Assembly (NCBI RefSeq): GCF_002967765.1
Contig: NZ_PUHY01000004.1
Coordinates: 62,001-126,000, forward strand
Direction: 5' to 3'
DNA length: 64,000 nucleotides
From: Blastopirellula marina
GTDB taxonomy: Bacteria > Planctomycetota > Planctomycetia > Pirellulales > Pirellulaceae
Positions within the stretch are counted from its first letter, which is position 1. Every line of letters starts with the position of its first letter. This document shows positions 44,153 through 52,264 of this stretch, piece after piece. The notes below the pieces were generated by a model. That model ran no database searches. It was given only the letters and a program-made list of their open reading frames with translations, and was not told the origin of the DNA. Made by a program: the position numbers and the translations under genes.

Positions 44153-45607
44153 TTAGTCAACCTGTGCGGGCAAATAGATGGTGAAGCGGCTTCCTTCGCC
44201 GAGCTGGCTTTGCACGTCGATCCAGCCATTGTGATCTTCGATGATGCCGTACGAAACCGATAGCCCTAGCCCGGTTCCTTCCCCGACTTCTTTCGTGGTG
44301 AAGAAGGGATCGAACAGGTGTGGCATTACGTCGTCGGCGATCCCGGTTCCTTGATCTGCGACGCAAATGCAGCAGTAAAGATGCTTCGGTGTTGCCGTTT
44401 CGGTAGGCGGCGTGGCTTCTTGCTGGAACTGGGAAACGTGAATCTGTTTACCAGGGGAACTGGCGTGGATCGCATTGACGATCAGATTCGTGATCACTTG
44501 TTGCAGCTGTGCTGGATCGACCGAGGCAATCAACGGTGCGCTATCGGAGGCGATCAATTCGACGTCACGCTGGTGGGCCATGGGCTGCAGGAGGTTGATT
44601 GCGGTGTTGACGACATCGCGGATGTCGATTTGCGATTGCTGTGGTGGTCGGCGGCGGGCGAAGTCGAGCAGTTGTCGGATAATGGTTGCCATCCGGTCGG
44701 CTTCCGATTTAATGACCAGGGCACTATCGCGAACTTCGTCTTGGCTCAGGCGATTTGATGCTATCAAGCCAGCACGACCCGAAACGACGTTGAGCGGTGT
44801 GCCAAGCTCGTGCGCCATTCCAGAAGCTAAGCGACCGACCGTTTTCAAGCGGTCGACATGACGCAGCTGTTCCATAGCAGAAATGCGGGCCGACGAAGCC
44901 GCTGCGAGTTCTTGTTGTTGCTGGTAAAGAGTGTCGCTCATTTGGTTGAGGGCCAGGCCAAGTTCCGAGATCTCGTCGTCTCCTTGGATCTCGACGGGCT
45001 GCGAGAAGTCCCCCTGACTGATTCGCTGGGTCTTTTCGACCAGCTTATCAAGCCGCCGACCGACCATGCGAATCCCGAGCGTGATGATGACCGCTCCGCA
45101 AAGGAGCATGCCGACAATGATCGAAGTGGTGCGGTAGGTCGTGAGCCGCGTGTATTCCGCGACGTCGTTCAGGGGGACCTTAAACTCGACGTAGCCAGCT
45201 CGGTTGCTTTCGACATCGATGGGGTAGTAGATCAAGTATTGCTCGTTCCCCTCAGGATCTTGCTTGGTGACGGTGGCCATGGCATCGGGAGTCGCCAGGT
45301 CGAGCTCTTTTTTAGAGATGTCGGCCTTCGAGGTGGCATGTCCTTCGTCGGTCGTGACCCAGCGAATAATCATTTGCTGGTGACGATTGGCGAAATCACG
45401 CACCAGCCGAATTGCCCCCTGGTGCCCTTGGTCTTTCCAGGCGACGACCAGAGTTTCGCGGACTTCGTTACCGAGAGAGGCGGCGTTTTGTTCTTTGATC
45501 CGTTTGAATTGTTGGTATTCGCTTTGGACGGTCAGATACCCGAACAAGGCTGTCAGAAAGACGATGCCCAGCAAGAAGATGCCAACGATTTTCGCGGTGA
45601 GTTTCAT
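44153..45607 (-). CDS. Sensor histidine kinase, partner of the NtrC-type regulator
   Basis: A 484-residue membrane kinase: TM1 (about 7-25), an extracytoplasmic sensor region of ~130 residues without a recognised domain, TM2 (about 160-178), HAMP (about 180-235), a HisKA domain with the phosphoacceptor His (H266) in MAHELGTPLNVVSG and the ATPase with N box QVITNLIVNAIHASS and VADQGTGIADDV...FTTKEVGEGTGLGLS. The frame is open to 45688; the ATG at 45607 starts the first membrane helix. It is immediately followed by its regulator. Confidence 0.94.
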   Translation of the reverse strand: MKLTAKIVGIFLLGIVFLTALFGYLTVQSEYQQFKRIKEQNAASLGNEVRETLVVAWKDQGHQGAIRLVRDFANRHQQMIIRWVTTDEGHATSKADISKKELDLATPDAMATVTKQDPEGNEQYLIYYPIDVESNRAGYVEFKVPLNDVAEYTRLTTYRTTSIIVGMLLCGAVIITLGIRMVGRRLDKLVEKTQRISQGDFSQPVEIQGDDEISELGLALNQMSDTLYQQQQELAAASSARISAMEQLRHVDRLKTVGRLASGMAHELGTPLNVVSGRAGLIASNRLSQDEVRDSALVIKSEADRMATIIRQLLDFARRRPPQQSQIDIRDVVNTAINLLQPMAHQRDVELIASDSAPLIASVDPAQLQQVITNLIVNAIHASSPGKQIHVSQFQQEATPPTETATPKHLYCCICVADQGTGIADDVMPHLFDPFFTTKEVGEGTGLGLSVSYGIIEDHNGWIDVQSQLGEGSRFTIYLPAQVD

Positions 45608-46228
45608 GAGTCCAGTAGGTGGGAAGGTCGATCGGCGGTTTGCGGGAAGATGCGACCGCCGCGAAACCTTGGTGAAAACCGATGCCAAAGTACCTGGAAT
45701 TGTAAATCACTCGGAACTTACGCAACGATCATGCCGCGATTTCCAGTGGTTATCGATCAGGTTGTTGGTGCCGCTGAGCAAGTTGTTCAGGATTTAGCGA
45801 ATAGAGCGGTCTGCCTAGATAACTGCGGGATACCGCTGTAACAGGTGGGCAAGTTGTCGCCAAAGTGGCTGGTTGCACGAAAGAGCGAATGAAAATAATT
45901 TTATGTGTAAGACACTTTTTTTGCGATTTGTTTCGTATAGAAGGGATGTCATCTCGATTGAATTCGGGGCAAGCCCTCTTGACGGGCATCGACGGGAATG
46001 ATGCCAGCGATCTAAATTGATGGAGGGCAAGAGGCCATTCACCGATGATGAAAGAAGAGTTGCGTTCTATCAAATAGACCTGTTGAACACGCCTAGGAAG
46101 CCTACAGCAAGGCGATTTGGCTCGGGCAAAGCACGTTTTCGACTTGTCTAAAGGATGAACGCAATTTAATATTCACACAGATTACCTGTTCGACGGATCG
46201 ACAGAAGAACCTTTTTCTTGAGACGATC
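45608..46228. other. Divergent intergenic region
   Basis: It lies between the kinase (leftward) and the efflux cluster (rightward), with no gene over 620 bp. A promoter-like element is at 46144-46172. An AT-rich run (near 45890-45930) may contain the kinase promoter, but I see no clear box pair. Confidence 0.5.
46144..46172 (+). promoter_or_regulatory. Candidate sigma-70 promoter of the efflux cluster
   Basis: TTGTCT (46144-46149) and TAATAT (46167-46172), each matching the consensus at four of six positions, are separated by 17 bp. It lies 57 bp before the GTG at 46229. Confidence 0.35.
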
Positions 46229-46642
46229 GTGTTCGGTTACCCCTCACATTCTGGCTTTCCCAAGCGGTCCGCGGACGCGGATTTGAGGGAAACTACGCTC
46301 TTTGGGCGTCTTGGTCAGCGAGGGATTTCTGGCGGTTTTTGTACGTGGCGAACAGTTCTCGTACTTCTTTACACCGCCTGGTTGATGGGTGGCTTGACGC
46401 AAACCCATCACTTACCGACTGGCAAGCCTTCCCACCCTCATTCAGACGACTCGCTTTGTGCTGAGACTTCTGAATTCGAGAATGACGAAGTCGAAGCTGA
46501 AATCGTCTACCTGGCGACATTGCCCGATCTGGTGACACCTGTGATGCAGGTGGTCTCCGAACGCGTGTATTGCCAGCCAGTTGCCGATAGTGTCTTTCAG
46601 ACGCAGAAGTCTCTCCTATTACGCGGGCCCCCGGTCGCCTAG
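46229..46642 (+). CDS. Small membrane protein with His segment upstream of the efflux pump
   Basis: An unrecognised 137-residue protein starting with GTG. It has one hydrophobic segment (about 45-60, TWRTVLVLLYTAWLMGGL), then a short His-containing stretch (THHLPTGKPSHPHSD) and an acidic segment; the C-terminus is SLLLRGPPVA. Placement before an RND efflux operon, one membrane span and a His patch recall small accessory proteins of metal-efflux clusters. The codon pattern is like the neighbours, but no ribosome site is strong, so the gene is likely but not certain. Confidence 0.5.
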   Translation: MFGYPSHSGFPKRSADADLRETTLFGRLGQRGISGGFCTWRTVLVLLYTAWLMGGLTQTHHLPTGKPSHPHSDDSLCAETSEFENDEVEAEIVYLATLPDLVTPVMQVVSERVYCQPVADSVFQTQKSLLLRGPPVA

Positions 46643-46675
46643 TACGCCGAGTCCCTATCCACGAAGTGGCAATTA

Positions 46676-46691
46676 CATCGTGAAAACGATG
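46676..46691 (+). other. Hairpin CATCGT-GAAA-ACGATG
   Basis: A perfect 6-bp stem closed by a GAAA tetraloop, which is especially stable in RNA, 34 bp after the stop of the small membrane protein and without a T tract. It may shape the transcript between that gene and the adaptor. Confidence 0.3.
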
Positions 46692-46922
46692 CTACTGCGC
46701 GGTTAGCGCTCTCCTCTCATGCCTCCCCTAGCCATCCCTGTCTCAACGCAGGTGGTTTGCCGCATTCGATGTCGGACGGAACTGCTCGACCTATGTTTGC
46801 GATGTCCCTCCACTTGCGTTCTCGCCAGACGATGCATCCCAGATGTTTCATCTTTTGTTTTCAATGCCCGCTCCTAACTGGATGCGGGACATTTTCTCAA
46901 TTAAGAGGTTTGCAATAACACA

Positions 46923-48122
46923 ATGAAAACCCCAGCCATTATGACCATCATGTTGGCGTTGGCTTGCCTCACGTTGGCCGGTTGCGAAAAGACAGCCGAG
47001 TCGCACGAGGAAGCTCATGCCTCACCCCACGCTGATGCTCACGGCGAAGAATCTCATAGTGAAGAAGGTCACGGTGAAGAAGGCCACGCTGAAGGCCACC
47101 CAAAACACAAGGTGATTGTCACCAGTCCGGTCAAGAAGGACGTGATTAGCACTCAGCAGTATGTGTGTCAGATTCACTCGTGCCAGCACATCGAGGTTCG
47201 CGCTCTTGAGGGTGGGTATCTAGAAGAGATCCGCGTGAAAGAAGGCCAGTCGGTGCAGAAGGGCGAACTGATGTTCAAGATCTTCCCGCCCCTGTACATG
47301 GCCAAGCTCGATGCTGAAATCGCAGAAGCCAAACGGATTGAAATCGAACTTCAAAACGCCGAGAACCTGAACAAAAAGGGAATCGTTTCCCCACAGGAAC
47401 TCGCCATCAAACGAGCTGAGTTGAACAAGGCAAACGCGAAAGTTGCCTTGGCTCAAGCCGAATTGAACTTCACCGACGTGAAAGCTCCGTTCGACGGAAT
47501 CGTCGATCGTCAACGCAACCAGCAAGGTAGCTTGATCGAAGAAGGAGACGTTCTGACGACCTTCTCGGACAACAGCGTGATGTGGGTTTACTTCAATGTT
47601 CCGGAAGCCCGTTACCTCGAGTACAAAGAGGAACTCGATAAGGACAAGGCGGAAGGTACCGGCGAACACCATTTGCAGATTGAACTGAAGCTGGCCAACG
47701 GCAAGATCTTCCCACAGCCGGGCGAGATCGGTGCGATCGAAGCGGACTTCAATAACACAACCGGTAACATCGCTTTCCGAGCGGACTTCCCGAACCCGAA
47801 CAGCCTGCTGCGAAACGGTCAGACCGGGACGATCTTGATTCACCGCACGTTGAAAGACGTGCTCGTTATTCCGCAGCGTGCTACGTACGAAATCCTCGCT
47901 CAGCGATATGCCTACGTCGTGGATAAAGACAACGTCGTTCATCAGCGGGACATCACGATTCAGAGTGAACAGCCCGACATCTTTGTTCTGAAAGATGGTT
48001 TGAAAGAAGGCGAAAAGATCATCCTCGAAGGTATTCGACAGGTTCGCGATGGCGACAAGATCGAATACGAGTACCGTGATCCGGAAGAAGTTCTTTCCAA
48101 CTTAAAGTATCACGCGGAATAG
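46923..48122 (+). CDS. RND efflux periplasmic adaptor (membrane fusion lipoprotein)
   Basis: A 399-residue adaptor. A lipoprotein signal ends in lipobox LAGC (Cys21). A His/Glu-rich stretch follows (about 28-62, nine His, for example GEESHSEEGHGEEGHAEGHP), then the barrel-sandwich and hairpin parts (LEEIRVKEGQSVQKGELMFK; AQAELNFTDVKAPFDGIVDR) and the beta-barrel. It links the inner-membrane pump to the outer-membrane channel. The His-rich region is not needed for the fold and may bind metal ions. The pump gene begins 13 bp later. Confidence 0.92.
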   Translation: MKTPAIMTIMLALACLTLAGCEKTAESHEEAHASPHADAHGEESHSEEGHGEEGHAEGHPKHKVIVTSPVKKDVISTQQYVCQIHSCQHIEVRALEGGYLEEIRVKEGQSVQKGELMFKIFPPLYMAKLDAEIAEAKRIEIELQNAENLNKKGIVSPQELAIKRAELNKANAKVALAQAELNFTDVKAPFDGIVDRQRNQQGSLIEEGDVLTTFSDNSVMWVYFNVPEARYLEYKEELDKDKAEGTGEHHLQIELKLANGKIFPQPGEIGAIEADFNNTTGNIAFRADFPNPNSLLRNGQTGTILIHRTLKDVLVIPQRATYEILAQRYAYVVDKDNVVHQRDITIQSEQPDIFVLKDGLKEGEKIILEGIRQVRDGDKIEYEYRDPEEVLSNLKYHAE

Positions 48123-48135
48123 GGGGACCTGATCG

Positions 48136-51100
48136 ATGTTTGCAAAATTCTTACACAGGCCTGCCTTGGCCATTGTGATCTCGTTGCTCATCCTGTTTAT
48201 GGGTGGGCTGTCGATCGTCTCGTTACCGATTTCGCAGTTTCCTTCCGTCGCACCACCAAGTGTTGTGGTTGCGGTTTCGTACCCAGGTGCGAGTGCGAAT
48301 ATTCTTGTCAATTCGACGCTGGTTATTTTGGAACGTGCGATCAACGGCGTTCCGAACATGCGGTACATGACTTCGGCGGCGACGAGTGCCGGTGAAGCCT
48401 CGATCATGATCACCTTCGAGCCGGGCACCGACCCGAATGTGGCGGTCTTGAACGTGAACAACCGCATCCAGATGGTGAAAAACCGTCTGCCACCTATCGT
48501 GGAGCGTGAGGGTATCATCGTCATGCAGAACATGACGAGTATGTTGATGTACGTGAACGTCTACAGTAAGGATCCCAATCACGACCAGAACTTCCTTTAC
48601 AACTACGTCAGTGCGAACTTGCTGCCAGAGATCCAGCGTATTCGTGGTGTCGGTCGAGCGAAGATTTTGGGTAACCGAGCCTATGCGATGCGTGTCGAGC
48701 TCGACTTGGATCGGATGCGTGCCTACCGCGTTTCTGCGGCCGACATCATGGAGACGATCAAAGAGCAAAGTATGATCGGTTCGCCTGGCCGTCTTGGTCA
48801 GGCAACAGGTACGACTTCCCAGACGATTGAATACGTGTTGACGTGGGTTGGCCGATACAACAAACCGGAGCAATATGGCGAACTGATTTTGCGAGCCAAC
48901 CCGAACGGCGAAATCTTGCGGATCAAGGACGTGGCCAAGGTCTCACTGGGCTCCTCGTTCTATGACTTATATTCCGATATCGATGGCTATCCGTCTGCTT
49001 CGATCGTGTTGAAACAGATCCCAGGATCGAATGCTTCCGACGTGATTGATCAGGTGAAGGAAAAGCTCAAGGAATTTAAGACCGAGTCATTCCCGCCGGG
49101 GATGGACTACGCCGTTAGCTACGACGTTTCAAACTTCCTCGACGCGTCGATTGAAAAAGTGTTGCACACGTTGTTCGAGGCGTTCGTTCTCGTTTCGTTG
49201 GTGGTGTTCCTCTTCCTGGGAGACTTCCGCAGCACGCTCATTCCGACGTTGGCGGTGCCGGTTTCGTTGATCGGTACCTTCTTCTTCATGAGCATGTTCG
49301 GGATGTCGATCAACCTGATTACGCTCTTCGCGCTGGTGCTTGCCATTGGTGTGGTGGTCGACGACGCGATCGTGGTGGTGGAGGCGGTGCATGCGAAGAT
49401 GCATGAGAAACATCTCTCACCCTATGCGGCCACCAAAGAGGTGATCGGGGAAATCGCCGGTGCTATTATCGCGATTACCTTGGTGATGACGTCGGTGTTC
49501 ATTCCTGTGACGTTCATGCCGGGTGCTGTGGGTGTTTTCTATCGACAGTTTGCGTTAACGATGGCCATGTCGATCGTGCTTTCCGGTGTGGTGGCTTTGA
49601 CACTGACGCCGGTGCTGTGTGCGATGATTCTGAAACCGCATTCCAAGAATGAGAAGCCAACCGGATTGATTGGTTTCACCAACCGTTGCCTCAAGGCAAT
49701 CGGCGGTAGATACGCATTCGTCCTGCGGGGCATGCTGGCCATTGTGCTCGGTGCTGCAACCGGGTACGGCGTGTATGAACTGCTTCATATCGAGATCGTT
49801 CATGAAGTGATCTCCGAGCAGTTCACGCTCACCCCAACACGCATGATTGTGATCGGCAGTGTGATGGCGGTCTTGTTCACTTTCTCGTACCGTGCTGCTC
49901 TTTCCGGCAGCGAACCAGGCGAGAAAAAGAAACGTGGGCCGATCGGATCGTTCCTGCACGTCTTTGATCGTGCTGTGGAAGGAGTGACTGCAGGGTACAC
50001 CGGACTGGTGGGCCTGGTCGTGACGAGGCGTATCTTGACGATGGCTGTGATTGGCGCGTTTGGCTACGGAATTCTGATGGTGAACCAGGTTCTTCCTTCT
50101 GGGTTTATCCCGTTGGAAGATCAGGGTGTTATCTATGGGATTATTCAAACGCCGCCTGGTTCGACGCTTGAGTACACCAATGCGAAATCGCACGAACTGC
50201 AGAAGATCTGTGAGGAGTTCGACGAAATCACTTCGGTGACTTCATTGGCCGGTTACGAAATTCTGACCGAAGGTCGTGGTTCGAATGCTGGTACCTGTTT
50301 GATCAACTTGAAACCATGGGCTGAACGGGAACTTACCTCGAAGCAACTCATCGCCGAATTGGAAGAAAAAGGGCGCGACATCGCGAACGTCAAGCTCGAG
50401 TTCTTCGAGCCTCCGGCGGTGCCTGGTTTCGGTGCGGCTGGTGGTTTCTCGCTTTGTTTGCTCGATAAGACGAACAGTGGTGATTATGAGGCGTTCGGTG
50501 AAATCACCGAGAAGTTCCTGGATGACCTGGGTAAACGCAAGGAATTGAAGGGTATCTTCACGTTCTTCGCGAATAACTATCCCCAGTACGAGATCATCAT
50601 CGACAACGATGTGGCCATGCAGAAGGGTGTTTCCATCGAAGATGCGATGGAAAACCTATCGATCGTCGTGGGTAGTACCTGGGAACAGGGCTTCATTCGC
50701 TTTAATCAGTTCTACAAGGTGTACGTCCAATCGGCACCTGAGTTCCGCCGCTATCCGGAGGATCTTAAGAACATGTTCGTGAAGAACGATGAAGGGGAAA
50801 TGGTTCCCTACTCGTCGTTCATGAGGCTCGAGAAACGCCAAGGTATGAACGAAATCAATCGTTACAACCTTTACACCACAGCCATCATCCAGGGTGCTCC
50901 TGCGGAAGGTTACAGTAGTGGTCAAGCGATTGACGCAATTAAGGAAGTCGCCGCACAGACGCTTCCCCACGGTTACGATATCGGTTGGCAAGGTCTTTCG
51001 TACGACGAAGCCAACAAGGGGAACACGGCAATCTACATTTTCGCAATTGTGGTGTTGTTCGTTTACTTGGTGTTGGTCGGTCAGTACGAAAGCTTCCTGC

Positions 51101-51606
51101 TTCCTTTGGCGGTGCTTATCTCGCTGCCGGTTGGTTTGTTTGGCTCGTTCCTGATGCTCAAAGCAATGGGCTTGTCAAACGACGTGTACTGTCAGATCGG
51201 TCTCGTGATGCTCGTGGGGCTGTTGGGTAAGAACGCGATTCTGATTATCGAGTTCGCTGTTCAACGGCGACACGAAGGATTGAGCATCAAGGACGCGGCC
51301 ATCGAAGGTGGTAACTTGCGTTTCCGCCCGATTGTGATGACTTCGTTCGCGTTTATCGCAGGTCTGATTCCGCTCGTTCGAGCGACTGGTCCGGGTGCGA
51401 TTGGTAACCGAACGATCGGTACGACGGCGGTGGGTGGTATGCTCATGGGTACGCTCATCGGGGTCCTGGTGATTCCTGGTTTGTATTACCTCTTCGCCAA
51501 GATATCGGACGGTAAGAAACTCATTCGCGACGAACATGACGACCCGCTAAGCGAGATGTTCGAGCGTGAAGCAACCCATCCGCATCCGGAGCCACATCCG
51601 GAATAG
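48136..51606 (+). CDS. RND efflux pump permease (HAE1/AcrB-like)
   Basis: A 1156-residue AcrB-type transporter. The N-terminus MFAKFLHRPALAIVISLLIL, proton-relay Asp pair D409/D410 in VVVDDAIVVVE and Lys K1032 in LLGKNAILIIEFA are intact, so it should be active as a proton antiporter. The set is of the hydrophobic/amphiphilic type, not the metal type. It is about 100 residues longer than AcrB (about 1050); the excess lies between the two relay blocks, about residues 505-600, and holds two further hydrophobic stretches (about 526-550 and 570-589). The ATG is preceded by GGGGGA. Substrate unknown. Confidence 0.94.
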   Translation: MFAKFLHRPALAIVISLLILFMGGLSIVSLPISQFPSVAPPSVVVAVSYPGASANILVNSTLVILERAINGVPNMRYMTSAATSAGEASIMITFEPGTDPNVAVLNVNNRIQMVKNRLPPIVEREGIIVMQNMTSMLMYVNVYSKDPNHDQNFLYNYVSANLLPEIQRIRGVGRAKILGNRAYAMRVELDLDRMRAYRVSAADIMETIKEQSMIGSPGRLGQATGTTSQTIEYVLTWVGRYNKPEQYGELILRANPNGEILRIKDVAKVSLGSSFYDLYSDIDGYPSASIVLKQIPGSNASDVIDQVKEKLKEFKTESFPPGMDYAVSYDVSNFLDASIEKVLHTLFEAFVLVSLVVFLFLGDFRSTLIPTLAVPVSLIGTFFFMSMFGMSINLITLFALVLAIGVVVDDAIVVVEAVHAKMHEKHLSPYAATKEVIGEIAGAIIAITLVMTSVFIPVTFMPGAVGVFYRQFALTMAMSIVLSGVVALTLTPVLCAMILKPHSKNEKPTGLIGFTNRCLKAIGGRYAFVLRGMLAIVLGAATGYGVYELLHIEIVHEVISEQFTLTPTRMIVIGSVMAVLFTFSYRAALSGSEPGEKKKRGPIGSFLHVFDRAVEGVTAGYTGLVGLVVTRRILTMAVIGAFGYGILMVNQVLPSGFIPLEDQGVIYGIIQTPPGSTLEYTNAKSHELQKICEEFDEITSVTSLAGYEILTEGRGSNAGTCLINLKPWAERELTSKQLIAELEEKGRDIANVKLEFFEPPAVPGFGAAGGFSLCLLDKTNSGDYEAFGEITEKFLDDLGKRKELKGIFTFFANNYPQYEIIIDNDVAMQKGVSIEDAMENLSIVVGSTWEQGFIRFNQFYKVYVQSAPEFRRYPEDLKNMFVKNDEGEMVPYSSFMRLEKRQGMNEINRYNLYTTAIIQGAPAEGYSSGQAIDAIKEVAAQTLPHGYDIGWQGLSYDEANKGNTAIYIFAIVVLFVYLVLVGQYESFLLPLAVLISLPVGLFGSFLMLKAMGLSNDVYCQIGLVMLVGLLGKNAILIIEFAVQRRHEGLSIKDAAIEGGNLRFRPIVMTSFAFIAGLIPLVRATGPGAIGNRTIGTTAVGGMLMGTLIGVLVIPGLYYLFAKISDGKKLIRDEHDDPLSEMFEREATHPHPEPHPE

Positions 51607-51625
51607 GATAGTTCGCTAAACACCG

Positions 51626-51658
51626 AAAAGTCTGGGCAATCGTAATAACCAGACTTTT
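51626..51658 (+). terminator. Terminator of the adaptor/pump operon
   Basis: AAAAGTCTGG and CCAGACTTTT form a perfect 10-bp stem around a 13-nt loop, ending in T residues, 20 bp after the pump stop. Confidence 0.7.
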
Positions 51659-51696
51659 CCCTTTCGTTGATATTGATTCACGGAACTTTGATATCG

Positions 51697-51729
51697 CACT
51701 CAGCCGCGGCCTCAGGCGGCGGCTGAGTG
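51697..51729 (+). terminator. Second hairpin, CACTCAGCCGC/GCGGCTGAGTG
   Basis: A perfect 11-bp GC-rich stem with an 11-nt loop, 38 bp after the first terminator; no T tract follows. It may strengthen termination or be an RNA stabiliser. Confidence 0.45.
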
Positions 51730-51975
51730 GGTCAAAGGGCCGCGCGACAAGGATGTCGTGATCGTTGCTTGCTAACGGCAAACTGCTTCTGAATGAGTGA
51801 GAAGTGGTGAGTGCGTTATCTTGTTAAGACGTCAACGCTTGGAGCGTTTTCTTCCCGGCTCGCAACGACTGCCGTCTGCCCTCTCGCCGGCCTTACCACG
51901 TGTTATTGGCCAAGTATTGACGCACCGAGTGCGCGCTCACAGGCCTGTCTTAGGCGCATGATGTGGCACAACTCT

Positions 51976-51998
51976 CAGATTAGTCAAATGTTAATCTG
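51976..51998. promoter_or_regulatory. Operator-like inverted repeat CAGATTA-N9-TAATCTG
   Basis: Two exact 7-bp half-sites with a 9-bp spacer, about 270 bp before the outer-membrane gene. The form suits a dimeric regulator; no regulator gene is adjacent. Confidence 0.35.
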
Positions 51999-52264
51999 GG
52001 AAAAATATGGACGATAAGGTGATGAACGTATCGATTCTCTGTTCTTTGTCCAAATTGCTTCCGATAAGAACAATGACGGCTGTTACTGCGCCCATGGTTT
52101 CACAGGTTTTGGCGATTGATCTGTAAACGCATGGGCAATCGATTATTTCAGCAGGATAGCCGTGTCGAGACGAAGCTATGGCTTCACCAATTCAATTGCT
52201 AAACCCCACAAATTCGTATTCGTAAAAAAGCTTGTGCAGATTTGATGACTGTGTAGGGTGAACA

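Larger units (their letters stand above)
51607..52264. other. Intergenic region separating pump and outer-membrane genes
   Basis: No gene is seen. It contains two hairpins downstream of the pump (51626-51658, 51697-51729) and an operator-like repeat (51976-51998). The outer-membrane gene that would complete the pump is thus expressed from its own promoter or by read-through. Confidence 0.6.

Noticed and set aside
44858-45841. Plus-strand 327-codon open frame opposite the histidine kinase
   Set aside because: The opposite strand encodes intact HAMP, HisKA and ATPase motifs; the frame shows no domains.
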